From Bacteroidales bacterium (lineage in GTDB: Bacteria; Bacteroidota; Bacteroidia; Bacteroidales; UBA1715), in assembly GCA_024402335.1 (NCBI GenBank), contig JAKSTZ010000014.1, forward strand, positions 1 through 64,000: DNA of 64,000 nt, read 5' to 3'. Numbering within the stretch: the first letter of the stretch is position 1; each line of letters starts with the position of its first letter. The notes below the pieces were generated by a model. The model was given only the letters and a program-made list of their open reading frames with translations. It ran no database searches and was not told the DNA's origin. Of this stretch, positions 24,606-33,669 are shown piece by piece. The position numbers and the translations under genes are program-made.

Positions 24606-27034
24606 TATTCAATTACAACTTTCTCTTTGTATGTTTGTCCGTTAATGCGAATAGTTGCAACGTATATTCCTTTTGCTAAACCGTCTATAGTACATGTTGC
24701 ACTACCGTTGTTGAATTGAATGTATTTTATAGCGGCAAGTTTGCCATTTATGTCTGTAAATGAAGCTAATGCCTTTCCTTCAATATTAGAGATTGCTATT
24801 GTGAATGTGTCTCCAATACATGGATTAGGATAAATGTTTACTTCCTGTTTAGGCTCTTCCACGCTAGTTGCCGGCCAAACATACACTTCTAATTCGTATC
24901 CAACAGAAACACCAAAGTAATCTTCAGATTTTATTTTTATAATATGTGAACCTTCATCTTTTGCCGATGGTGTGCCATAAAGTGTAAGTGTTTGGTTGTC
25001 AAATTTAAGCCATTCTGGTAGGTCTGTAGCAGAAACGTTTAATACGTCATAATTGTTGTCTACAAAGAATGAACGCAAAATTTGGTATTTAAAATCTGAA
25101 TTTACGTAGGTTGCTTGATATTTTGTACGTGTGTTTATTTTATTTCTTGTGGCATTATTTGCGTGGTCGTCAAAATCGTAGGCTTCAACTTCACGTAGTG
25201 AATATCCCCAACTTGTTGCTCTTTCTGTGAAATGTATGCGGATGTATCGGCAAGAAATAGCTGCTTCGTCATCTTTGCGAAGCACTATGTTGCTCTTAAT
25301 TGTTTGTCCTTGTGCAACACTGAAAACTGTTTCCCAAGTTAGTTTGTCCGAAGAAACTTCTATTGTGTAAGCTTGAGCGTACGCTCCTTTGCTTTCTGCT
25401 TCATTCCATTCCCAATATAAAACAAGTCGACGAATTTGTTCTTCTTTCATCATGTCGAATATTATGTATTCGTCATCGTTGTATGCGGAACTCCAACGAG
25501 TTTCTAAATCACCATCTGTTGCATAGTATTGACGATATTGTTCGTCTTCTATGCTTGAACAAGTTGCAAATGCATTAAGTAATTTGTTTGTTGAGGTATT
25601 CTCTTCATTACGAACAAGAACTGAAAATGATTGAGAAATTGTTTTCCCGCCTTTGTCTGTAGCAGTGACAAGTATTGTACCGTAACCGGTTTTGTCTTTT
25701 TCAGCCGAAAAACTAATTTTATCGCCGTTCAATTCTCCTGTAATTATTCCTGAAGACTCAATGCTGTAAGTTAAAACATCATTTTCATCGTCCTCGAAAT
25801 ATTCGCTAACTGTTAAATAATCAATAACTTTTTCTGAATTTGTGAACAAAACAGTGTCAGCCATTCTTTTTGTTATGCGTGGGATATAGTTGAAAGAAGG
25901 ATCATGTTTAATAACTATATGTTCAGGATACATTTTTTTCAATGTGTCCATAGCTTCTCTCATGTCTTCAAGACCACCGCATCCGTCATGGTCTGTATAT
26001 GTCCATCCCCAACCGCCAGAATAACCATTTTTGTACAACCAAAGCATTGCATCTGTTGTAGTAAGTTGTTTACGTGGAATGAAAGTTTGACCTTTTATTC
26101 TTATAATACCATGAGCAGGGAATTCACCGATAATAGTGTTTTTAGTTAATTGTAATGTGTTGAAATCCTTGTGGAAAGGAGAGTAGTCTGAACCAACTTC
26201 GTTAGGATAGTAGTGGAACATATAGAAGTCCAAGTAACCATCTTTATCGTTTCCTGCAGCAATTAATGCTTCATCGCTATAATAGTTTTTGCCTCCGTAA
26301 TATTCTGAAGTGTAGTTTAATCTCCAAGTACCATTTGATACTTTTGCTGTAGGGTCGGTACGGTGAATAGCACCGGCACACATATTTACAAATCTTTGTA
26401 TGTCAGTAATTTTTACTTGCTCAAATCCAGACCAGTTTGCGAAACTTGTCATTCCTTCTGGTTCGTTGAAAATTTCCCAACAAAGAACAGCAGTGTGGTT
26501 CTTTACTCTTTCAACCATAGGAATCAAAGCATTGTCTATATAACTTTGTGTTGCTTCAGCATTGGTTAATAGTAACTTATTTCTGCGAACACGTGTAATA
26601 GCTTGTGTTGTTCCTTTATCTCCGTCATCTGTGTTCATCATTTGATGGGCCCACAAACAAAGGCTTACAACAACACCTTTAGTAGCTGCTATATCCATTG
26701 CCAACGCAAGATTGTCTAATGCTTTTTCGCTAATGCCTGTAACTAAATCATTTTCTGTACTATATGTAGGAGTCGAACGTCCGTCTACATGTATCCACCA
26801 GCGTAGCGAGTTTCCTCCTGCAGAAACAACATCGTCGCAAATTGCTTCCCATTTTTCTTTGTCGAATCCGGTAAGGTCGTGTCCATAACTCATCCACGCT
26901 ACATTTATACCGCTAAGGAAAATATCTTGTCCTCTGTGGTTAATGAAATTTGGAGTAATTGTTTCTTGTGCTTGTAGATTAAGAGACAATAGTATTCCAG
27001 ATAAGCAAAGACTAAAAATCTTTTTTAGTTTCAT
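24605..27034 (-). CDS. Multidomain GH5 beta-mannanase with discoidin and type IX sorting domains
   Basis: This 809-residue secreted enzyme is the first gene of the mannan operon. The order is: signal peptide (1-22); GH5 catalytic barrel (about 25-375) with acid/base E191 in FNEPEG, HYYPNE at 274-279 and nucleophile E304 in IIGEFPAHG; a cadherin-like beta domain (about 385-478); an F5/8-type C (discoidin) carbohydrate-binding domain (about 485-622); an Ig-like putative He_PIG domain (about 640-730); and a type A C-terminal sorting domain (about 740-809) with YPNP and GIYVATI. The sorting tail directs export by the type IX system, and the discoidin domain should bind polysaccharide. Mannanase activity is inferred from the operon, since GH5 also includes glucanases. 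No -7 consensus was found upstream. Confidence 0.9.
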   Translation of the reverse strand: MKLKKIFSLCLSGILLSLNLQAQETITPNFINHRGQDIFLSGINVAWMSYGHDLTGFDKEKWEAICDDVVSAGGNSLRWWIHVDGRSTPTYSTENDLVTGISEKALDNLALAMDIAATKGVVVSLCLWAHQMMNTDDGDKGTTQAITRVRRNKLLLTNAEATQSYIDNALIPMVERVKNHTAVLCWEIFNEPEGMTSFANWSGFEQVKITDIQRFVNMCAGAIHRTDPTAKVSNGTWRLNYTSEYYGGKNYYSDEALIAAGNDKDGYLDFYMFHYYPNEVGSDYSPFHKDFNTLQLTKNTIIGEFPAHGIIRIKGQTFIPRKQLTTTDAMLWLYKNGYSGGWGWTYTDHDGCGGLEDMREAMDTLKKMYPEHIVIKHDPSFNYIPRITKRMADTVLFTNSEKVIDYLTVSEYFEDDENDVLTYSIESSGIITGELNGDKISFSAEKDKTGYGTILVTATDKGGKTISQSFSVLVRNEENTSTNKLLNAFATCSSIEDEQYRQYYATDGDLETRWSSAYNDDEYIIFDMMKEEQIRRLVLYWEWNEAESKGAYAQAYTIEVSSDKLTWETVFSVAQGQTIKSNIVLRKDDEAAISCRYIRIHFTERATSWGYSLREVEAYDFDDHANNATRNKINTRTKYQATYVNSDFKYQILRSFFVDNNYDVLNVSATDLPEWLKFDNQTLTLYGTPSAKDEGSHIIKIKSEDYFGVSVGYELEVYVWPATSVEEPKQEVNIYPNPCIGDTFTIAISNIEGKALASFTDINGKLAAIKYIQFNNGSATCTIDGLAKGIYVATIRINGQTYKEKVVIE

Positions 27035-27152
27035 CTTCTAAAAATTTAATAAATGTAGAATTTCGTTTAACAGTGGTAAAATTACAATTTTTAATTGTTT
27101 GTTGACAGAAATACTTACTTAAATTTAGTTTGTAGTCTTAAAAAATTAATCT

Positions 27153-29207
27153 CTAATTCCTGAAAATGGTAGCGGAAATTATGTCTGTTTTGTTTTTGTA
27201 AATTTTTATGAAATAAAAATCTTTTTGTTTAGGTAGTGTTATTTCTGTGGTTGTGCTGAAAATATGGCGTTTTTCAATAAGTTGACCTTGTGAATTATAT
27301 AGTTCATAATGATAGTTATTGATGATATTATCAGTTATGTCAATGAACGCTTCATGAGTGATTGAACTTTGCCAAATTTTTACCGAAGTGTTGTCTGTTG
27401 TAGTAATACTCGTTTGGTTTCTGTTTATGTGTAATGTGCGACCTAAAAATACAATTATACATGAGTCTCTATTGAAGTTAGAAATAGGGATTTCATAGTT
27501 GTATATGCACTCGCAATCAGCAACTGCTATTGCACTTTGGAATGTTTGAATTCGTATTATGTCCCCCTCGTCAATTATTTTTGCTGTATTGAAGGCTCCA
27601 CAGTTTGTAATTATTTGACCATACAAAATAAGATTGTCTCCTTCAAATCTATAATTCACTGTTGTTTGCTCAGTGTCTGGGTGACCTGCACAACTACTTG
27701 TTATATATTCGAATTCACCTGGTTCTTGTGCATAAATTTCTTCATAATGAGTTGATGAACATCCATTTTCGCTTTCCACTGTAAGTGTGATTAAATATGC
27801 ACCTCTTTCTTCAATATAAAAGGAGAATTCTTTTTCCGAAGATTCGACAATAGGGGAATATGCGTTTTCAATACTCCAACTATACGAAATTGCACTTTCT
27901 GATTTTTCTTCTAAGATGAAATCAATCTGTCTTGGAACAATAACCTCAGTGTTTTCAAAATAGAAATTCGCATTTGGTGCTTCTCTTACAACAACGGCAT
28001 TTTCTTTTGTAACAACACAGGAAATACCATCTTTCCAAACTGTTAAACTTGGACTAAATGTTCCAGGCTTTTCATATACATAACTTGTTCTTGGAGCGTT
28101 TGGTCCAATCTTTCCATCTCCAAAATTCCATCGTAGCGAATCGTATTCTATATTGTTGTTTATGTCAAATCTTGCTTGTACTTCACCACAGTTGTATTTG
28201 TCAATTTCTAGCAAAAAATCAGAAATGATTGGTTGCGTTGTTTGGCCTGTTTGAATTTCTTCTGCATACAATGCCACACAACCGTTTGATTCGGAACCTT
28301 TTTCTAATTGTAAATTGCTATTATTTCGTATGATAGATAAGTTTATACATTCTTTGAACGCATTGTCTCCAATGCTTTTAAGTGTGCTCGGTAGTTCTAT
28401 TCCTATGATATTTTGACAATTATAGAATGCGTAACTGCCAATACTTTGTAAGCCTTCTTTTAAAAGGACATATTGTAAGTTTTGGCAATTAGAAAAAGCA
28501 CTTGATGCAATGCTGGTCACACTTGATGGGATTGTTACAATATAAAGACTATTGCAGGCTTTGAATGCGTTGACACCTATTGTTTTCACTGATTTGCCGA
28601 AGAAGATTTCTTCTAAATTCGTACAATCGGCAAATGCTCCATCTTCAATTGTAGTGACATTATCTGGTATCGTTATCGTTGTCACTCTTTTACAATTTTG
28701 AAAAGCGGAGCTTGGTATGACAGTAATGTCTTCTTTTATTGTAATGTCATTTGCTATGTTTTTTGGTACAAAAAAGATGGAAGAAGGATTTTTTTTGTAT
28801 AAAATGCCATTAGAACTTTCAAATACCTTGTTTGCCTCTGAAACAGAAATAGTTTCTAATCCAGAACAACCTGTAAAGGCACCATTTCCAATTGTTTGTA
28901 TGGTAGAAGGTATAAAGATTGATGTTAAAAGTTTACTTCCTATAAATGCGTCGTTTGCAATTGCGGCGACGGTATAAGTTGTTTCATTATATGAAATGCT
29001 TTCGGGAATAATAAGCGATCCTGTGTATAATTCGCTTGCCTGATAATACATCCAATCGTCTTCTTCTTCACCTCTGTTTGAAACAGAAACTGTTGAACTT
29101 GATGTAATTTCGTAGTATATGTTGTTTACTGTTATTTTCTCACAAAAAGCAGCATTCGAAACTATAAGAAAAATATAAGTAAGAAGTAATCGTACAAATC
29201 TTCCCAT
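27153..29207 (-). CDS. BspA-like LRR_5/PKD surface protein with type IX sorting tail
   Basis: This 684-residue secreted protein has a signal peptide (1-22) followed by BspA-type leucine-rich repeats (about 70-300). These repeats show the period of about 23 residues with AFxxCxxL and IPxSVxxI elements, as in NAFKACNSLYIVTIPSSV. Two PKD-like domains follow (about 330-410 and 415-500; FGDG at about 365), then a beta-rich region. The C-terminal 75 residues (about 610-684) look like a type IX sorting domain ending in FYFIKIY and a final basic strand. LRR_5 and PKD modules usually serve adhesion or protein-protein contacts at the cell surface. It is monocistronic, with a promoter at 29234. Confidence 0.85.
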   Translation of the reverse strand: MGRFVRLLLTYIFLIVSNAAFCEKITVNNIYYEITSSSTVSVSNRGEEEDDWMYYQASELYTGSLIIPESISYNETTYTVAAIANDAFIGSKLLTSIFIPSTIQTIGNGAFTGCSGLETISVSEANKVFESSNGILYKKNPSSIFFVPKNIANDITIKEDITVIPSSAFQNCKRVTTITIPDNVTTIEDGAFADCTNLEEIFFGKSVKTIGVNAFKACNSLYIVTIPSSVTSIASSAFSNCQNLQYVLLKEGLQSIGSYAFYNCQNIIGIELPSTLKSIGDNAFKECINLSIIRNNSNLQLEKGSESNGCVALYAEEIQTGQTTQPIISDFLLEIDKYNCGEVQARFDINNNIEYDSLRWNFGDGKIGPNAPRTSYVYEKPGTFSPSLTVWKDGISCVVTKENAVVVREAPNANFYFENTEVIVPRQIDFILEEKSESAISYSWSIENAYSPIVESSEKEFSFYIEERGAYLITLTVESENGCSSTHYEEIYAQEPGEFEYITSSCAGHPDTEQTTVNYRFEGDNLILYGQIITNCGAFNTAKIIDEGDIIRIQTFQSAIAVADCECIYNYEIPISNFNRDSCIIVFLGRTLHINRNQTSITTTDNTSVKIWQSSITHEAFIDITDNIINNYHYELYNSQGQLIEKRHIFSTTTEITLPKQKDFYFIKIYKNKTDIISATIFRN

Positions 29208-29233
29208 AAAAAACTGAATTAAATATTAGTTTC

Positions 29234-29241
29234 CAAATATA
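29234..29241 (-). promoter_or_regulatory. -7 promoter element of the LRR/PKD gene
   Basis: The minus strand reads TATATTTG, an exact TAnnTTTG match, 27 bases before the ATG at 29207. Confidence 0.65.
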
Positions 29242-29272
29242 CGATAGAAAATGCGAAAACAATTTTTTTTTG

Positions 29273-29303
29273 AAACAAAAAAGCAGATCTGTAGGATCTG
29301 CTT
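29273..29303 (-). terminator. Terminator downstream of murA
   Basis: Stem AAGCAGATC (29281-29289), loop TGTAG, GATCTGCTT (29295-29303). On the minus strand the T-rich tail corresponds to the AAACAAAA at 29273-29280. Confidence 0.85.
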
Positions 29304-29324
29304 CTTGCTATTAAAACATTGTTT

Positions 29325-30632
29325 TTAGTTTATTCGGATAATTTCGGCTCCAATAGCATTTAATCGCTTGTCGATGTCTTGATAGCCTCGGTCTATTTGT
29401 TCAATGTTGCTTATCGTGCTAACTCCTTGGGCAGACATTGCAGCAATGAGTAGGGCAACACCGGCACGAATATCTGGAGAAGACATGTTTGTTGCTCGAA
29501 GTTTTTGTTTATTTCCTAAACCGATAACTGTTGCTCGGTGTGGGTCACATAAGATAATCTTACAACCCATATCGATTAGTTTGTCAACAAAGAATAATCT
29601 ACTTTCAAACATTTTTTGATGAATCAAGACGCTCCCAACTGCTTGAGTGGCAACAACTAAGAAGACACTTAGAAGGTCTGGGGTTAGTCCTGGCCATGGT
29701 GCATCCGATATATTCATAATTGAGCCGTCAATAAATGAAGGAATGGTATAACTATCTTGGGCAGGAATATAGATGTCATCATTTCTTCTTTCAAATTGAA
29801 TTCCTAAGCGGGAAAATGCCGAAGGAATAATTCCAAGATCTGGGTATGAAACATTTTTGATAGTTATTTCAGAACCTGTCATTGCAGCCAAGCCCATGAA
29901 ACTTCCAACTTCAATCATGTCAGGAAGAATAGTATGTTCGCAACCTCCTAATTTTTCAACCCCTTCGATAGTCAGTAGGTTTGATGCAATTCCAGAAATT
30001 TTAGCTCCCATTTTGTTCAACATCTTGCAAAGTTGTTGAATGTATGGTTCACAAGCAGCATTGTATATTGTTGTTTTACCTTCTGCTAAAACGGCTGCCA
30101 TAATAATGTTTGCCGTTCCCGTTACCGATGCTTCGTCTAACAACATATATGTTCCTTGTAGGTGAGGAGCACTTACCGTAAATGTACTTGTTTCTTGATT
30201 GAATTCAAATTGTGCCCCAAGATTTTGGAAACCTATAAAGTGAGTGTCCAAACGACGACGACCGATTTTGTCTCCTCCGGGGCTTGAAATAAATCCTTTG
30301 CCAAAACGAGCCAAAAGTGGGCCTACCAACAAAATAGATCCACGTAATGTTTTTGTTTTCTCTTGAAATTCTTTTGAGAAAAGAAAGTCTAAATTAATGT
30401 CGTCGGCTTGAAATCTATAATCGTTAGTGCTTAGTTGAGTAACTTTTACACCTAAACTCATTAATAATTCAATGAGATTGGAAACGTCACGAATTTTAGG
30501 AATATTTCTAATTACAATTGGTTCTGCTGTTAAAAGGATTGCTGAAAGTACTTGTAAAGCCTCGTTTTTTGCTCCTTGTGGATACAAATCACCTTGTAAT
30601 TTCTTACCTCCTGTAATACGAAATACTGCCAT
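29325..30632 (-). CDS. murA: UDP-N-acetylglucosamine 1-carboxyvinyltransferase
   Basis: MurA catalyses the first committed step of peptidoglycan synthesis, adding enolpyruvate from PEP to UDP-GlcNAc in the cytoplasm. The 435-residue length and the motifs GAKNEALQVLSAILLT (20-35), LRGSILLVGPLLARFG (97-111) and the final IDRGYQDIDKRL segment are characteristic. The catalytic-loop residue that is Cys115 in E. coli is Asp121 here (PGGDKIGRRRLDTHF); the codon is at 30270-30272 and reads GAC. A Cys-to-Asp change keeps activity and blocks fosfomycin alkylation in other bacteria. It starts 2 bases after the DUF4290 gene stop. Confidence 0.96.
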   Translation of the reverse strand: MAVFRITGGKKLQGDLYPQGAKNEALQVLSAILLTAEPIVIRNIPKIRDVSNLIELLMSLGVKVTQLSTNDYRFQADDINLDFLFSKEFQEKTKTLRGSILLVGPLLARFGKGFISSPGGDKIGRRRLDTHFIGFQNLGAQFEFNQETSTFTVSAPHLQGTYMLLDEASVTGTANIIMAAVLAEGKTTIYNAACEPYIQQLCKMLNKMGAKISGIASNLLTIEGVEKLGGCEHTILPDMIEVGSFMGLAAMTGSEITIKNVSYPDLGIIPSAFSRLGIQFERRNDDIYIPAQDSYTIPSFIDGSIMNISDAPWPGLTPDLLSVFLVVATQAVGSVLIHQKMFESRLFFVDKLIDMGCKIILCDPHRATVIGLGNKQKLRATNMSSPDIRAGVALLIAAMSAQGVSTISNIEQIDRGYQDIDKRLNAIGAEIIRIN

Positions 30633-30634
30633 GT

Positions 30635-31279
30635 TTATTTTTGATGTTTTTGGTTGTTGTTCTTGTTTTTATTCTTCTTTCCTTGGTTGTTTTGACGTTT
30701 AAAGTTTCCTTTCTTCTGATTTTGTAGGCCATTTGTTGGCATGTTGACATTAGCAAGTTTTGTTTCGGAAGAAAGGTTTAGTCTGCCTTTGGAAAGTCTC
30801 ATTAAATCGTTAATGATAATTTCATCAGTTACTGATTTTTGATTCCACATCACATAATTACGTTTCATTGTGTTGGCAATCATGTGTATTAGTGTGTCTT
30901 TACTTTCATTGTCAGGAAGTTGTACAGCTGCAGAAATCATTCGCTCTACCGTATATCCATAATGTCTGAAACGGATTTCATTCATGTTGTAATCCAATTT
31001 TTCTGGTGCAGGCAACTCTGCAACTTTCGTAATTGGAAATGGAAAATCAACATCTAACTTATAGTCACAAAGTTGTGCAAGATAATCCCACATCTTTTGT
31101 TTGTAGTCTTTGGCTTCGCGTACCGATGGGTTCATGTTTACCATAATTGATACTAAGTCATTTGCTGCTTCATTGCGTTTTTCCCTGTCTTGTATCGTAA
31201 GTAAATGGTTTGCCATCATTTGTAGGTTACGTCCGTATTCTGGCAAGATGAGATTTTCTCTCGTTGTATTATATTCCAT
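30635..31279 (-). CDS. DUF4290 protein
   Basis: This 214-residue protein of the Bacteroidota-specific DUF4290 family has no known function. The helical N-terminal three quarters (LILPEYGRNLQMMANHLL, then REAKDYKQKMWDYLAQL) match the family. The C-terminal 45 residues are a disordered, basic and Asn/Lys-rich tail that might bind RNA or other polyanions. The constant position next to murA in this and related genomes suggests a link to cell-envelope growth, but that is inference. A promoter lies just upstream at 31293, so it opens the transcript with murA second. Confidence 0.85.
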   Translation of the reverse strand: MEYNTTRENLILPEYGRNLQMMANHLLTIQDREKRNEAANDLVSIMVNMNPSVREAKDYKQKMWDYLAQLCDYKLDVDFPFPITKVAELPAPEKLDYNMNEIRFRHYGYTVERMISAAVQLPDNESKDTLIHMIANTMKRNYVMWNQKSVTDEIIINDLMRLSKGRLNLSSETKLANVNMPTNGLQNQKKGNFKRQNNQGKKNKNKNNNQKHQK

Positions 31280-31292
31280 TTTTAAATTTTTT

Positions 31293-31300
31293 CAAATGTA
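31293..31300 (-). promoter_or_regulatory. -7 promoter element of the DUF4290-murA unit
   Basis: The minus strand reads TACATTTG, an exact TAnnTTTG match, 14 bases before the ATG at 31279. Confidence 0.6.
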
Positions 31301-31312
31301 ACAAAAGAAGAT

Positions 31313-33664
31313 TTAATTTTCAACAATTTGCAAGTTCGCAAATTTTAAGAGTAACTTTTTTTCTCCCCAATTGTCGAATGTGATAATTGCGGCGTCAGAA
31401 TCTGGTCGTTGTTTGACTGTTCCAAACCCAAATTTAGCGTGATATACTCGAAGCCCTTCTTGTATGTCTTCAGTTTTGCTTGGGGTAATGAGTGTCGGCT
31501 CTTTAGGCTTTTCTCCAAAATGTGCAAATGCTTCTGTTTGTTTTGTGTTTCCAAAACTTGACATTGCATTTGGTTGTGGACGTGAGAAAGAAGCAAATGC
31601 GTTGCTCTTCGGTTGTGAAAAATTAGAAAATGCACTTCTTTGTTTTCCGAAATTGCTGAAATTGTTCGTACTTGATGTCTGTGTACTATATGATATTGTT
31701 TTGCGAGGACGTCCATTCATATATGTTTCATCAATTTCAGAAAGAAATCTACTTGGTTGTGAGTTTGTGAGCGTACCAAATTTTCTTCTTGTTAGAGCAT
31801 ACGAAATAGTCACTGTTTTCATTGCTCTTGTAATTGCAACATAAAACAATCTGCGCTCTTCCTCTATATTCTGTGGAGTGTCCATACTCATTTGCGAAGG
31901 GAAAACATTTTCTTCTAATCCTACAAGAAAACAATGTTTGAATTCCAATCCTTTCGCTGCGTGTATTGTCATTAGCAATACTTTGTTCGGATTCTCTGTT
32001 TCTTCCTCGTCAATATCGGTAAGCAGGGCAATCTTTTCTAAATAATTGTGGAGATAAATAGATTCAGGGTCGATTTCATCTTCAACAAATTCTTTTGCAC
32101 CATTTAAAAGTTCTAAAATGTTGTCGAATCTTTCTTTTGCCTCTTCTTTTTCGTATTCTTTATCTATAACTTCTTTAAAGTTTATTTTCTCTACGATTCT
32201 ATTTAATAGGGAATAGGCGTCCGCTTCGTCTCTGTCTGCAATGAAACTTTGTATAAGTGTTACGAAATTTGTGATTTTATTTCGAGTTGCTGCTGAGATT
32301 ATTGACTCAAGTTTGTCTATTTGTACTAATACATCCCAAAGAGTAAGATTATATGCAGTAGCGACTTGCTTTAACTTTGTTACTGTTGTGTCTCCTATGC
32401 TTCGAGCAGGGTAGTTTATTATTCGTTCCAAAGCAAGTTCGTCGTGAGGATTAACTATGGTTCTCACGTACGCTAATACATCTTTTACGTCTTTGCGTTG
32501 GAAGAAGGACATACCTTTTACGATTTTACAAGGTATTCTTTTTTTGTTTAAAGCTTCTTCTATAATACGGGATTGCGCGTTTGTTCTATATAAAATAGCG
32601 CAGTCGTTGTAGTTTTCTCCTTTGTCTATTAATGATGCAATAAGCGATGCTATTCTTAGCCCTTCTTCCGCATCTGTTGGTGTTTCTAATAAATTTATTT
32701 TTTCTCCAACGTTATTCTCAGAGAAAATAGTTTTTGCTATTTGTTTGCTGTTCTTTTTTATTAAACTATTGGCTGCATTGACAATAGTTTGTGTAGAACG
32801 ATAATTTTGTTCTAGTTTGAATAGTTTGCAGTCTTTGTAGTCTTTTTGAAAATTAAGAATGTTTTCTATTCTTGCACCACGGAATGAGTATATACTTTGG
32901 GCGTCATCACCGACAACGCAGAGGTTGTTGTTGGGTAAAGCTAGTTTTTTTATGATATGATACTGACAAGTATTTGTGTCTTGATACTCGTCAACTAATA
33001 TGTATTTGAAAAGCGATTGGTATTTTTCTAAGACAGAAGGATTGTCTCTAAAAAGAATGTTTGTTTTTAGTAACAAGTCGTCAAAATCCATCGCATTTGA
33101 TTGTTTACATGCTTTTTCGTATTCTGCATATATGCGATAAACTTCCGGCATTCCGTTCTGTGCATCATATTTCCTCATATCTGCGCTCTCATACATTTCT
33201 GCAGTGATGAGGTCGTTCTTTGCTTTTGATATGATTCCTATGAGTTTTGCTGCTTTATATGTGTCTTTGTCAAGTAATAGCCGTTTTACTATGTCTGTCA
33301 ATAATTTTTTGACATCATCGGTGTCTAATATGGTAAAAGCAGATGTATATCCAGGTAACGATTGTACCTCTATTCGTAAGATTTTTGCAAAAATAGAGTG
33401 GAAGGTACCCATATACAAACCTCTAGCTGTTTCTTCTCCTACAAGTTTCGTGATTCTGTCTTTCATTTCTGCGGCAGCCTTGTTGGTAAAAGTAAGTGCT
33501 AATATATTCCATGCTCGTACGTTTTGGGAAAGTAGGTATGCAATTTTATATGTCAGCACTCTTGTCTTTCCCGAACCTGCACCTGCAATTACTAGTGATG
33601 GCCCTTCTGTATGGCTAACAGCAGAAATCTGGCTATCATTAAGGTTAGAAAAAATATCTTCCAT
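31313..33664 (-). CDS. UvrD/PcrA-like superfamily 1 DNA helicase
   Basis: This 783-residue 3'-5' DNA helicase belongs to the UvrD/PcrA/Rep group, which unwinds DNA during repair and replication restart. Seen motifs are Walker A AGAGSGKTRVLTYKI (27-41), TFTNKAAAEM (motif Ia), VDEYQDTN (motif II), GDDAQSIYSFRGA (motif III), NYRST (motif IV) and TIHAAKGLEFKHCFLVG (motif V/VI region). The C-terminal 110 residues contain a Gln/Ser/Phe-rich linker followed by a small Tudor-like domain (GLRVYHAKFGFGTV) like those that bind RNA polymerase in PcrA/UvrD. It begins 5 bases after the M23 gene and probably shares its promoter. Confidence 0.95.
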   Translation of the reverse strand: MEDIFSNLNDSQISAVSHTEGPSLVIAGAGSGKTRVLTYKIAYLLSQNVRAWNILALTFTNKAAAEMKDRITKLVGEETARGLYMGTFHSIFAKILRIEVQSLPGYTSAFTILDTDDVKKLLTDIVKRLLLDKDTYKAAKLIGIISKAKNDLITAEMYESADMRKYDAQNGMPEVYRIYAEYEKACKQSNAMDFDDLLLKTNILFRDNPSVLEKYQSLFKYILVDEYQDTNTCQYHIIKKLALPNNNLCVVGDDAQSIYSFRGARIENILNFQKDYKDCKLFKLEQNYRSTQTIVNAANSLIKKNSKQIAKTIFSENNVGEKINLLETPTDAEEGLRIASLIASLIDKGENYNDCAILYRTNAQSRIIEEALNKKRIPCKIVKGMSFFQRKDVKDVLAYVRTIVNPHDELALERIINYPARSIGDTTVTKLKQVATAYNLTLWDVLVQIDKLESIISAATRNKITNFVTLIQSFIADRDEADAYSLLNRIVEKINFKEVIDKEYEKEEAKERFDNILELLNGAKEFVEDEIDPESIYLHNYLEKIALLTDIDEEETENPNKVLLMTIHAAKGLEFKHCFLVGLEENVFPSQMSMDTPQNIEEERRLFYVAITRAMKTVTISYALTRRKFGTLTNSQPSRFLSEIDETYMNGRPRKTISYSTQTSSTNNFSNFGKQRSAFSNFSQPKSNAFASFSRPQPNAMSSFGNTKQTEAFAHFGEKPKEPTLITPSKTEDIQEGLRVYHAKFGFGTVKQRPDSDAAIITFDNWGEKKLLLKFANLQIVEN

Positions 33665-33669
33665 GTATA

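Noticed and set aside
21060..29207. Polysaccharide-utilisation locus with SusC/SusD
   Set aside because: No TonB-dependent receptor or SusD-like gene is present; the window only has type IX-tailed enzymes and a GPH symporter.
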